From NCBI GenBank assembly GCA_944343275.1, contig CALVMH010000008.1, positions 20,335 to 84,334 of the forward strand: DNA of 64,000 nt, written 5' to 3'. A model generated the notes under the pieces. That model did no database searches. It saw only the letters and a list, made by a program, of their open reading frames with translations, and had not been told where the DNA came from. Both the position numbers and the translations under genes were made by a program. The DNA is from an uncultured Clostridia bacterium. GTDB taxonomy: Bacteria > Bacillota > Clostridia > Christensenellales > Borkfalkiaceae. Each line of letters starts with the position of its first letter. Positions within the stretch are counted from its first letter, which is position 1. Below are positions 8,307 through 16,825 of the stretch, one piece after another.

Positions 8307-10883
8307 ATGGCGCTTTCGCCGATGATGGAGCACTACCTCTCCATGAAGGAAAAGTACAAGGACTGCGTACTTTTTTACCGTCTCGGTGATTTTTACGAGA
8401 TGTTTTTTGATGACGCCGTGCGCGTTTCAAAATTGCTCGATCTGACGCTGACGGGCAGGGATTGCGGATTGAAGGAACGCGCGCCCATGTGTGGGATCCC
8501 GTTCCACGCTGCCGATGCCTACATTTCAAAGCTCGTTTCCATGGGGGAACGCGTCGCCATCTGCGAACAGCTTACGGAACCGACTGCCGGGAAGGGAATG
8601 GTGGAGCGCGACGTCGTCCGCGTGGTTTCGGCAGGGACGGTCATCGAGGAAAATCAGCTCGACGAACGGCGCAACAATTACATCGCCTGCGCCTGTAAAA
8701 CGGACGCGGGCTATGCGATTGCCTGGGCGGACATCACTACGGGCGAACTGTGTGCCGCCGAAGTGAACGGTGCGGAAGAAGTTCTCTCCGCATTGCTCAA
8801 TCTTGCCGTCGCAGAAGTCATCTGCAACGATGCATTGCTTTTGGAAGTCAAGGACGATGCCGAAGCACAGCGCGGCGCGCTCCCGCCATTTTCCTGTTAT
8901 CTGCCGCAGGCGTTTTTTCCGCCTTCCGCCCAAAAAAATGTGTTGGAGCAATTGAAGGCGGCGTCTTTGGAAGCGCTCGGGCTGGACGGTCGCATGGCTG
9001 CGGTCTGCGCCGTCGGTGCGCTGCTGGAATATCTCAAAGAGACGCAAAAACATGCGCTCGCCAACATCAACCGCCTTCAGCTGGTGGACGGAAAAAAGAG
9101 CATGACGCTTGACGCGACCGCCGTGCGCAATCTGGAGATCCTGAAAAACAATTCGGAAGGCAAGAAATACGGTTCCCTTTTATGGCTTCTTGACAAGACG
9201 CGGACGGGGATGGGGGCAAGAAAACTCGTTTCCATGCTCTCGTCGCCCCTTCTTCAAAAGGAGGAGATCGAGCGCAGATTGGACGCCGTCGAAGAGCTCT
9301 ATAAAGGGACGGTCGTACGGATGGGGATCGCCGATACGCTTGCGGGCGTCAGAGATATCGAACGTCTGACGGGGCGCGTTTCAAACGGCAACATTCAGCC
9401 GCGCGATTGCCTGCTTCTGGCAAATTCGCTTGCCGCTGTTCCCAATCTGAAATTTCAGCTTACGGGATTTTCTTCCGCACTGCTCACCGAGATCGCGGGG
9501 GAACTTGTCGATACCGCACCCGTCTGTAAACTGCTGGAACGTGCCGTCTCTCCCGAAGCGACAACGCTCAAAGAGGGAAGCTATATCCGCCGCGGCTACA
9601 ACCAACAGCTCGATGAATTGCGCGCCGTCAAAGATGACGGAAAATCCCTTGTGCTCGAACTTGAAACGCGGGAGCGTGAACGCACGGGCATCCGCACGCT
9701 GAAAGTAGGGTTCAACCGCGTGTTCGGCTATTATATCGAAGTCAGCAATTCTTTCAAAGATAAGGTCCCGTACTCTTATGTTCCCCGCCAGACGCTTGCG
9801 GGCGGCGTGAGGTATACGACGGAAGAGCTCAAAGAATTGGAGAGCAAGATCCTCGGCAGCAGCGATGCGGCAAGCCGGCTGGAAGAACATCTCTTCGGGG
9901 AGATCGTGGAAATGCTCGCGCGCAATATCCCCGTATTTCAGCGCATCGCGGAAGCGGTTGCCATGCTTGACTGCCTGACGGCGCTTGCGACGGTCGCCAA
10001 GGAGAATAAGTATTGCCGTCCGGAGATCGCTGAGGAGGGGGCGCTTGAGATCGAGGAGGGCAGACATCCCGTGGTGGAAGCCATTTCCCGCGAGCGGTTT
10101 GTTCCCAACGATTGCACGCTCGACAACGGCGACGCGCGCACGATGATCATCACGGGACCAAACATGGCGGGCAAGAGCACGTATCTTCGGCAGGTCGCGC
10201 TCATCACGTTCATGGCGCAGGTCGGGTCCTTCGTGCCTGCAAAGCGTGCGCGCATTCCGCTCACGGACCGCATCTTCACGCGGATCGGCGCGAATGATAA
10301 TCTTATTCTCGACCGAAGCACTTTCATGGTGGAAATGACGGAGGTCGCCAATATCCTGCGCAACGCTACGCCGCGCAGCCTGCTCATCCTCGATGAAGTC
10401 GGCAGGGGAACAAGCACCTTTGACGGGTTATCCATTGCGTGGTCCGTCATTGAGTATCTGACGCAAAAAGTGCGTGCAAAGACGCTGTTTGCCACGCATT
10501 TCCACGAGCTCACCGAGCTGGAGGGCGCATTGGAGGGCGTGAAGAACTATAAGATCGGTGTCAGGGAGATCGGCGGAAGCATCGTCTTTTTGCGGAAAAT
10601 CGTGCGCGGCGGGGCATCACGCTCCTTCGGGGTGGAAGTTGCCGCGCTTGCGGGCGTCCCCGAAGAGGTCACCGCCCGTGCAAAAACGATCCTGAAAGGT
10701 TTGGAGCGCGGAGAAAAGAAGCGCATCCGCGGCGAGGAACAGGCAATTTCGGATCCGGACGACGTTTCGGAAGAGGTCCCCGCCGACAGCTTGCGAACGG
10801 AATTGCAGGAATTGAACGTCGATTTGCTGTCGCCGATGCAGGCGCTTGCGCTGCTTGCGGAGTGGAAGGAGAAATATAAGTGA
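8307..10883 (+). CDS. mutS: DNA mismatch repair protein MutS
   Basis: An 858-residue protein of normal MutS1 length. The mismatch-reading Phe-x-Glu motif is in GDFYEMF (about residue 30). The ATPase has Walker A GPNMAGKST (about residue 616), a DEVGRGTSTFDG Walker B/signature stretch and the ATHFHEL motif. It recognises base mismatches and small loops and recruits MutL. ATG 8307 follows GGAGG. Its stop codon overlaps the mutL GTG start (GTGA), the usual coupled mutSL arrangement. Confidence 0.97.
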   Translation: MALSPMMEHYLSMKEKYKDCVLFYRLGDFYEMFFDDAVRVSKLLDLTLTGRDCGLKERAPMCGIPFHAADAYISKLVSMGERVAICEQLTEPTAGKGMVERDVVRVVSAGTVIEENQLDERRNNYIACACKTDAGYAIAWADITTGELCAAEVNGAEEVLSALLNLAVAEVICNDALLLEVKDDAEAQRGALPPFSCYLPQAFFPPSAQKNVLEQLKAASLEALGLDGRMAAVCAVGALLEYLKETQKHALANINRLQLVDGKKSMTLDATAVRNLEILKNNSEGKKYGSLLWLLDKTRTGMGARKLVSMLSSPLLQKEEIERRLDAVEELYKGTVVRMGIADTLAGVRDIERLTGRVSNGNIQPRDCLLLANSLAAVPNLKFQLTGFSSALLTEIAGELVDTAPVCKLLERAVSPEATTLKEGSYIRRGYNQQLDELRAVKDDGKSLVLELETRERERTGIRTLKVGFNRVFGYYIEVSNSFKDKVPYSYVPRQTLAGGVRYTTEELKELESKILGSSDAASRLEEHLFGEIVEMLARNIPVFQRIAEAVAMLDCLTALATVAKENKYCRPEIAEEGALEIEEGRHPVVEAISRERFVPNDCTLDNGDARTMIITGPNMAGKSTYLRQVALITFMAQVGSFVPAKRARIPLTDRIFTRIGANDNLILDRSTFMVEMTEVANILRNATPRSLLILDEVGRGTSTFDGLSIAWSVIEYLTQKVRAKTLFATHFHELTELEGALEGVKNYKIGVREIGGSIVFLRKIVRGGASRSFGVEVAALAGVPEEVTARAKTILKGLERGEKKRIRGEEQAISDPDDVSEEVPADSLRTELQELNVDLLSPMQALALLAEWKEKYK

Positions 10884-12736
10884 TCAATGTTCTGACGCCG
10901 GATATTTACAATAAGATCGCTGCGGGCGAAGTGGTGGACAGACCGTATTCCGTCGTGAAAGAGCTGGTGGAAAATGCCATCGATGCGGGCGCGACGGAGA
11001 TCGTCGTGGAGACGGAACGCGGCGGAAAGGGCTGTATCCGCGTCACCGACAACGGCTGCGGGATCGCCAAAGAGGAACTTCCGCTTGCCTATGCATCGCA
11101 CGCAACGAGCAAACTTTCCTCGGCAAAAGACCTGTTTGCCATCAGGACGCTCGGGTTCCGCGGGGAAGCGGTCGCATCCGTTGCCGCCGTTTCCCGCATG
11201 CAGATCGTCTCCCGCACGGCGGAGAAAGAGGCGTATTCCCTCGCATGCGAGGGCGGCATCCTCGGCAGCGTGCAGCCTGCGGCGGGAGCCGAGGGCACAT
11301 GCGTTACGGTCAAAGACCTCTTTTACAATGTCCCCGCACGATTGAAGTTTTTGAAGTCCGACGCGCAGGAAGAGGCGGATATCGCCGGCGTGATGGCGCG
11401 CTTTATCCTCTCCCGCCCCGAAATTGCGTTCACCTGCCTTGCAGACGGAAAAATGAAGTATCGTTCGTTCGGGGACGGGCTTTCCGCTGCGCTTGTCGCG
11501 GTTTACGGTGCCGAGACGCTGAAAAATTGCACGGAGATCCGTGCCGAAAAGCATGGCATCCGTCTTTACGGATTTTTGGGCAACCGTAATTTCTACAAGG
11601 CGAACAGGACATATCAGAGTTTATTTGTGAACGGGCGCTATGTCGTCAATCAGACGGTGGGTGCGGCGGTTTCCAATGCCTATGCAAGTTATCTCATGAA
11701 GCGGCAGTATCCCTTCTATGTGCTCTTTCTGGATGTTCCGCCGGAGATCGTGGACGTCAACGTGCACCCCAACAAAGCGGATGTGCGGTTTGCGGACAAT
11801 CAGATTATCTACGGATGCGTGTATTCCATTGTTTCCGCCGTTCTGGACGGCAATTCGCGTGCCCTCGAATATCTGGCAAACGCGCCCGCAGCCGCTCCGT
11901 CTTCCATGCAGGAAGTGCCTGCGGCGGCGCCTGCTGCTGTGGAACGTGAAATGAGCTATGAAACGGCAAAGGCGACGCTCGCGTTCGATGTCCGAATGCC
12001 GCAAGCGCCTCCGAAGCTCTACGATGCGCCGCCTGCGCGTCTGGAAGTGCGTCAGCCCGCTGCCGCGGCGCCTACGCCTGCGTCTTCCGAAGACGTGTTC
12101 GCGGAGAATCAGCGTTTTTTGCGCGAACAGGAGCATCGGGCGCGGCAGGAGCGGGTGGATCCCGCATCCCTTGAATATAAAGGGGAGCTGTTTCAGACCT
12201 ATCTTATCTATCAGGCGGGGGATGACGCCTATTTCATCGACCAGCATGCGGCGCATGAGCGCATTCTCTTCGACCGACTGCGGGAGAAAACGGAGCATCG
12301 TGCCGTCGTTTCGCAGCCCATGCTCGTGCCGTTTGTGCTCTCACTGAATGCGCAGGAGTTCGCCTTTCTCGAAAAGAATTTTTCTGTCCTGAGAGAGCTC
12401 GGGTTTGAAGCGGAGGAGTTCGGCGATACGAGCGTGCGCGTTCTGGCGGTGCCTGCCGACCTCATGGGGATCGACCTTTCGGCGTTTTTTCGGGAAGTGC
12501 TCTTCTCCATGGAGAGTTTGCGCGCCATCCGCCTTGCCGATATCCTCAAAGACCGCCTTGCGACGGCGGCTTGCAAGGCTGCCGTCAAGGGCGGTGAGCG
12601 GCTGACTGCGGAGGAAGCGAAGCAGCTGATCGAGCGGATGGACGGCGATGTCGGGATGAAGTGCCCGCACGGACGTCCCGCCGTCGTGAAGATGAAGAAG
12701 AGCGAGCTTGAAAAGCTCTTCAAACGCATCGTATGA
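10880..12736 (+). CDS. mutL: DNA mismatch repair protein MutL
   Basis: A 618-residue protein starting at GTG 10880. The N-terminal GHKL ATPase has ELVENAIDAG, DNGCGI and GFRGEA. A proline/alanine-rich linker covers about residues 330-430. The C-terminal endonuclease domain shows DQHAAHERILFD (about residue 454), ACKAAVKGG and CPHGRP. In the usual metal motif DQHA-x2-E-x4-E the last glutamate is aspartate here, a conservative change. MutL is activated by MutS and nicks the daughter strand in organisms lacking MutH. The stop overlaps the miaA ATG. Confidence 0.96.
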   Translation: MINVLTPDIYNKIAAGEVVDRPYSVVKELVENAIDAGATEIVVETERGGKGCIRVTDNGCGIAKEELPLAYASHATSKLSSAKDLFAIRTLGFRGEAVASVAAVSRMQIVSRTAEKEAYSLACEGGILGSVQPAAGAEGTCVTVKDLFYNVPARLKFLKSDAQEEADIAGVMARFILSRPEIAFTCLADGKMKYRSFGDGLSAALVAVYGAETLKNCTEIRAEKHGIRLYGFLGNRNFYKANRTYQSLFVNGRYVVNQTVGAAVSNAYASYLMKRQYPFYVLFLDVPPEIVDVNVHPNKADVRFADNQIIYGCVYSIVSAVLDGNSRALEYLANAPAAAPSSMQEVPAAAPAAVEREMSYETAKATLAFDVRMPQAPPKLYDAPPARLEVRQPAAAAPTPASSEDVFAENQRFLREQEHRARQERVDPASLEYKGELFQTYLIYQAGDDAYFIDQHAAHERILFDRLREKTEHRAVVSQPMLVPFVLSLNAQEFAFLEKNFSVLRELGFEAEEFGDTSVRVLAVPADLMGIDLSAFFREVLFSMESLRAIRLADILKDRLATAACKAAVKGGERLTAEEAKQLIERMDGDVGMKCPHGRPAVVKMKKSELEKLFKRIV

Positions 12737-13638
12737 AGGCGCTCGTCATCTGCGGCGCGACCGCATCCGGAAAGACGGCGCTCGCCGTGGCTTGCGCAAA
12801 ACGGTTTGGCGGGGAAGTGGTCTCGTGCGATGCGCTGCTCGTCTACCGCGGGCTGGACATCGGCACGGCAAAGCCTTCCGAGGAGGAGCGGGAAGGGGTC
12901 GTCCATCACCTGATAGACGTTGCCGATCCGCGGGAAAATTTTTCCGTCCATGACTTCGAACGGTTGGCGCTGCCCGTCGTGGAAGATATTTTTGCGCGCG
13001 GCAAAGTGCCCGTTCTGTGCGGAGGAACGGGGTTTTATCTCAACGCCTTGCTATTCCGTAGCGGATTCGGCGGCGTTGCAGCGGACTGCGGCGTCCGTGA
13101 AAAATATCAGGCGTATGCGTGCGAACACGGAAAAGAAGCGCTGCACGCTTTACTCAGAGAGCGGGATGCGGAGAGTGCGGAAAAATTACATCCGAACGAC
13201 GTCAGGCGCGTTGTGCGTGCGTTGGAGATTTATGAGCTGACGGGCAAAAAAAAGTCCGAGCAAACGGACGGCATGACGCCCCGCTTTCCCTATGCGGCAT
13301 TTGCTTTCGATTATCCGAGAGAGGAACTGTATGCGCGCATTGCGCGGCGGACGCAGGCAATGCTGGAGAGGGGGCTTGTTGAGGAAGTCAAGGGTCTGCT
13401 TGCCGCGGGAGTCCCCCAAGATGCACAGTGCATGCAGGGGATCGGCTATAAAGAAGTCATCCAATGCTTGAAAAATGACGATTCACAAAGTACTATGTCA
13501 GACATAATACAAAAAAATACCCGCAATTATGCCAAGCGTCAGCTGACATTTTTCAAAAAACTGCCGCAGCTTCATTGGCTTACGCCGTCCGATATGCGGA
13601 CGGCGCTCAAGGAGATCGAACGAATTTATGACTGTTGA
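12733..13638 (+). CDS. miaA: tRNA dimethylallyltransferase MiaA
   Basis: A 301-residue protein with P-loop GATASGKT (residues ~7-14), the YRGLDIGTAKPS stretch, and the C-terminal YAKRQLTFFKKL motif. It transfers dimethylallyl to A37 of tRNAs reading UNN codons; MiaB upstream then thiomethylates the product. The usual D-S-x-Q motif after the P-loop reads C-D-A-L-L, a departure from the family pattern as I know it. One copy of the dispersed palindrome lies within the gene at 13489-13510 and encodes S-T-M-S-D-I-I, without lengthening the protein relative to the Bacillus homologue as I remember it. Confidence 0.94.
   Translation: MKALVICGATASGKTALAVACAKRFGGEVVSCDALLVYRGLDIGTAKPSEEEREGVVHHLIDVADPRENFSVHDFERLALPVVEDIFARGKVPVLCGGTGFYLNALLFRSGFGGVAADCGVREKYQAYACEHGKEALHALLRERDAESAEKLHPNDVRRVVRALEIYELTGKKKSEQTDGMTPRFPYAAFAFDYPREELYARIARRTQAMLERGLVEEVKGLLAAGVPQDAQCMQGIGYKEVIQCLKNDDSQSTMSDIIQKNTRNYAKRQLTFFKKLPQLHWLTPSDMRTALKEIERIYDC
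13489..13510 (+). repeat. Dispersed palindrome, copy 2 (inside miaA)
   Basis: AGTACTATGTC-A-GACATAATAC in sense orientation, perfect in the 6-base arms TATGTC/GACATA. It is read as Ser-Thr-Met-Ser-Asp-Ile-Ile in MiaA, a different frame from copy 1. Confidence 0.85.
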
Positions 13639-14851
13639 AGAGAGGATCGCCGCCGCGGAAGCGGCGCTGCAAGAAAAATTTCGTCGGATCGATGAGATCG
13701 CATTTGCCAATCAGGAAAAGGTCCTTGCCGCATTCCGGCAGGAAGAAATTGCACTGCGGCATTTTATGCCGTCCACGGGGTACGGGTACGGCGACGAAGG
13801 GCGCGAACGGCTCGGCAACGTCTATGCGCGCGCATTCGGCGCGGAACGCGCCGTCGTGTCGCCCGCCATGCTGAGCGGGACGCATGCGCTGACCGTCGCG
13901 CTGTTCGGCGTTCTTCGCCCCGGCGATCGCGTTCTGTGCATCAGCGGAACGCCCTATGATACCATCCGCAGCGTCATCTATGGGCAAGGAAACGGCTCTT
14001 TGAAGGATTTCGGCATTTCATTCGAAGTGCTTCCGCTTACGCCGCAGGGGAAGATCGACCTTTGCGCCGCGCGTGTACGTCTTCGGTCGGAGCGCTTTCA
14101 GATGGTATATATCCAGCGTTCGCGCGGATATGAACTGCGCGATTCCTTTACGGTGGATGAAATCGGCGCGGCGTGTGCTGCCGTGCGGGAGAGCGGGTTT
14201 ACGGGCTGCATCTTTGTGGACAACTGCTACGGGGAATTTGCCGAGACGCGCGAACCGACCGATGTGGGCGCCGATCTCATCGTGGGGTCACTCATCAAAA
14301 ATCCGGGCGGTGGGCTTGCGCCGACGGGCGGCTATATTGCGGGGAAGGCGCGCTATGTCGGAATGTGCGAAGACCGTCTGACCGCGCCGTCCGTCGGTGG
14401 AGAGATCGGGTCCTATGCCTATGGGTATCAGCTCTTCTTTCAGGGATTCTTTTTGGCTCCGCACGTTGTCGCACAGGCGCTCAAAGGTGCGCTGCTCATC
14501 GGACAGTGCATGGGGGAGCTCGGCTATGAAAACTATCCCGCGCTTGACAGGCTTCCGCCGGATATCACCCGCGCGGTACGCTTTGATACGGAGCGGCAGC
14601 TCACCGATTTCATCCAATCCGTACAGGACGTTTCCCCCGTCGATTCCTTCGTGAAGCTCGAAGCGTGGGATATGCCGGGATATGACTGCAAGGTCATCAT
14701 GGCAGCGGGCACGTTCAATGCGGGTGCAAGCATCGAGCTTTCCGCGGATGCGCCCATCCGGACGCCCTATGTCGCCTATTTCCAGGGCGGGCTGACGTAC
14801 GAGCACTGCAAACTCGCCGTCCGCGGGATCTTAAAAAAGTTGACGGCATAA
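13628..14851 (+). CDS. ynbB: PLP-dependent aluminium-resistance / methionine gamma-lyase family protein (YnbB-like)
   Basis: A 407-residue fold-type I PLP enzyme. It has the GYGYGDEGRERLG motif, a substrate/PLP segment SGTHALTVAL and the Schiff-base lysine in GSLIKNPGGG (about residue 225). The family is annotated methionine gamma-lyase-like or aluminium resistance; the real substrate is unknown. Genes of this family sit next to the miaA region in Bacillus too, which supports the assignment. It overlaps miaA by 11 bases and ends at a strong bidirectional terminator that overlaps its last base. Confidence 0.88.
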   Translation: MTVEERIAAAEAALQEKFRRIDEIAFANQEKVLAAFRQEEIALRHFMPSTGYGYGDEGRERLGNVYARAFGAERAVVSPAMLSGTHALTVALFGVLRPGDRVLCISGTPYDTIRSVIYGQGNGSLKDFGISFEVLPLTPQGKIDLCAARVRLRSERFQMVYIQRSRGYELRDSFTVDEIGAACAAVRESGFTGCIFVDNCYGEFAETREPTDVGADLIVGSLIKNPGGGLAPTGGYIAGKARYVGMCEDRLTAPSVGGEIGSYAYGYQLFFQGFFLAPHVVAQALKGALLIGQCMGELGYENYPALDRLPPDITRAVRFDTERQLTDFIQSVQDVSPVDSFVKLEAWDMPGYDCKVIMAAGTFNAGASIELSADAPIRTPYVAYFQGGLTYEHCKLAVRGILKKLTA

Positions 14852-14879
14852 AAACAGCACCCCGCGGGGTGCTGTTTTT
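14851..14879. terminator. Bidirectional intrinsic terminator
   Basis: A 13-bp perfect stem AAAACAGCACCCC / GGGGTGCTGTTTT with a 2-base loop in the DNA, giving U runs on both strands. It serves the convergent ynbB-like (plus) and membrane-protein (minus) genes, whose stop codons touch it. Confidence 0.9.
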
Positions 14880-15675
14880 ATGCAAGATAGTCGGAGATAT
14901 CCCTCTTGCGTACCCGTTCGGCATTGTTTTCCCTGAGGCGCTCCAAGAAGGTGAGCGGCGTGCTGCGTCTTTTCAGCCGTTCGGTGAATTTTGCCGAGTA
15001 AGCGAGGAAGATGAGATAGATGTACGGCATACCGAGATTGGTTTCCAGAAGGGAATTGGTGACGAGCGTTAACAGTTTATCGTAGAAGTTTTCGAATCCT
15101 GCGCTGCGGATGCCGCCCAACAGCAGCCCCGCTTCCCAGCCGAACTGCACGAGGATACCGATGGCAAGCAGCCAAAAGAGGTTGATGCACAGTGATTTAT
15201 CCTTTTGAAAGAGGTTCCATACGATGATGCCCGCATAGCCGACGAAGAGGATGAGCGCCATCCAGCCGTGATAAGCGCCCGTCGTGCGCTGAATGGTGAT
15301 CGCTTCGCCTGTTCCGAACGTAGCCGCGAGCATGGGAGCGCACAGCCACCAGGTGAGAATGAGCAGGGACCACTCCACCAGATGTTTATCTTTTGCGATC
15401 CACAGCCATATCCATACAAAATTTGTGAAGCCGTAGCTCATGGACATCCACAGCAGCACCCAGAACAGGCTGCCTCCCGTGATCGAACGGGAATGGAATA
15501 CGAGATGGAATAACCCGTAGTCAACGGCGAAGTAGACAAACCCGAAAAAGATACCGACAAGCACCGTCATGTACCGTTTTTTCCATAACAGCGCCCCAGC
15601 GAGGAGGATCAGAAAGGCGATGTCCAGCCAGATATAGAGCGGATCGAACTGCCTTCTTGCGATGATGTCATCCAT
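14878..15675 (-). CDS. Polytopic membrane protein of unknown function
   Basis: A 265-residue protein with about seven to eight hydrophobic helices spread over residues 15-230 and a basic C-terminal tail (KRRSTPLTFLERLREN). Aromatic-rich segments (FWVLLWMSMSYGF, FVWIWLWI) are notable. I do not recognise the family and see no transporter or enzyme motif. It has its own strong promoter (15705-15733), an AAGGTG ribosome site before ATG 15675, and shares the terminator at 14851-14879, so it is a single-gene unit. Confidence 0.75.
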   Translation of the reverse strand: MDDIIARRQFDPLYIWLDIAFLILLAGALLWKKRYMTVLVGIFFGFVYFAVDYGLFHLVFHSRSITGGSLFWVLLWMSMSYGFTNFVWIWLWIAKDKHLVEWSLLILTWWLCAPMLAATFGTGEAITIQRTTGAYHGWMALILFVGYAGIIVWNLFQKDKSLCINLFWLLAIGILVQFGWEAGLLLGGIRSAGFENFYDKLLTLVTNSLLETNLGMPYIYLIFLAYSAKFTERLKRRSTPLTFLERLRENNAERVRKRDISDYLA

Positions 15676-15704
15676 GTTTCACCTTGTCTACATCGTTTTA
15701 TCAC

Positions 15705-15733
15705 AGTATACTATGTTATATTGCATTTGTCAA
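15705..15733 (-). promoter_or_regulatory. Promoter of the polytopic membrane protein
   Basis: On the minus strand TTGACA (15733-15728), a 17-base spacer and TATACT (15710-15705), about 30 bases before the ATG. Confidence 0.8.
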
Positions 15734-15774
15734 GGAAGCGACATGGCTCCTTCTAAAAATTTCATCTGCCACCC

Positions 15775-15803
15775 TTGACGTGGCAGGCAAAACGTGATAA
15801 GAT
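15775..15803 (+). promoter_or_regulatory. Promoter of the SPFH gene
   Basis: TTGACG at 15775-15780, a 17-base spacer and TAAGAT at 15798-15803; GGAGG at 15826-15830 precedes ATG 15836. Confidence 0.65.
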
Positions 15804-15835
15804 AAGATCATAAAAATATCAATTCGGAGGCAAAT

Positions 15836-16759
15836 ATGGAACGGGAAGTGGAAGAGCGGCGCGCAAAGGCGGCAAACGGTTGGGTGATGCTCTTTATCGT
15901 TTTGCTGATCATGTTCGGCGGGATCGCGCTCTTTTGTGTGGCGACGGTGTATTTGGATGAGTATCCCGCGCTGGCGGCCGGAATGGTCATCGGCATGCTG
16001 ATGTTTATCGCAGGGCTCATCATGCTGTGCGGGTTTAAGACATTGCAGCCCAACGAGGCGTATGTCTTTACCCTGTTCGGAAAATATTACGGCTCGTTGA
16101 AACGGGAGGGGTACTTTTGGGTGAATCCTTTCTGCGCCGCCGTCAATCCTGCAAGGACTTCCGCCGCCATGGCCAAGAAACTCTCCTTGAAGGCGATGAC
16201 GCTCAACAACGAAAAGCAGAAAGTCAACGATGAAGAGGGGAATCCCATCGAAATTTCCGTTGTCGTCATCTGGCGCATCACCAATACCGCGCGCGCCGTT
16301 TTCAATGTGGATAACTACATGGCGTACCTCTCCACGCAGTGCGATGCCGCCATCCGTCAGGTCGCGCGGCAGTATCCCTATGACGTTTCCACAAACGGTG
16401 ACGAAAAATCGCTGCGCGGGTCTGCGCAGGAAGTCGCCGATATCCTGCGCGGGGAGATCCAGGAGCGCACTGCAATGGCGGGGATCGAAATTGCCGAAGC
16501 TCGCATTTCTCACCTTGCCTATGCGCCGGAGATTGCGGCGGCGATGTTGCAGCGCCAGCAGGCGTCCGCCATCATTGCGGCGCGGCAGAAGATCGTGGAG
16601 GGCGCCGTCTCCATGGTGAAAATGGCACTCGACAAACTTTCCGATGAACGCATCGTTGAACTCGACGATGAGAAGAAGGCGCAGATGGTGAGCAATTTGC
16701 TGGTGGTGCTGTGCGGCAATAAGGACGCGCAGCCCGTCGTCAACAGCGGAAGCGTCTGA
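15836..16759 (+). CDS. SPFH/band-7 (flotillin-like) membrane protein
   Basis: A 307-residue protein with two N-terminal hydrophobic helices (residues ~16-38 and ~47-65) followed by an SPFH domain beginning [17 protein letters not shown] and a helical region rich in Ala/Glu/Arg ([25 protein letters not shown]) typical of band-7 proteins. Such proteins form membrane-associated ring or cage assemblies involved in membrane organisation or protease control; the specific partner is not indicated. It has its own promoter and is followed by a strong terminator, so it is probably monocistronic. Confidence 0.85.
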   Translation: MEREVEERRAKAANGWVMLFIVLLIMFGGIALFCVATVYLDEYPALAAGMVIGMLMFIAGLIMLCGFKTLQPNEAYVFTLFGKYYGSLKREGYFWVNPFCAAVNPARTSAAMAKKLSLKAMTLNNEKQKVNDEEGNPIEISVVVIWRITNTARAVFNVDNYMAYLSTQCDAAIRQVARQYPYDVSTNGDEKSLRGSAQEVADILRGEIQERTAMAGIEIAEARISHLAYAPEIAAAMLQRQQASAIIAARQKIVEGAVSMVKMALDKLSDERIVELDDEKKAQMVSNLLVVLCGNKDAQPVVNSGSV

Positions 16760-16768
16760 GCATAAGCA

Positions 16769-16815
16769 AAAAAAGACAGCGGTGCTTGTAAAATGGCACC
16801 GCTGTCTTGCATTTT
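16769..16815. terminator. Bidirectional intrinsic terminator
   Basis: A 13-bp stem AAGACAGCGGTGC / GCACCGCTGTCTT with a 10-base loop, preceded by an A run and followed by T-rich sequence. It lies between the convergent SPFH gene and the P1B-ATPase gene. Confidence 0.85.
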
Positions 16816-16825
16816 ATGATGATCG

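Noticed and set aside
7162-8529. A 455-codon minus-strand frame opposite miaB
   Set aside because: Same reason: antisense of a real gene, low complexity in Arg, no motif and no promoter.
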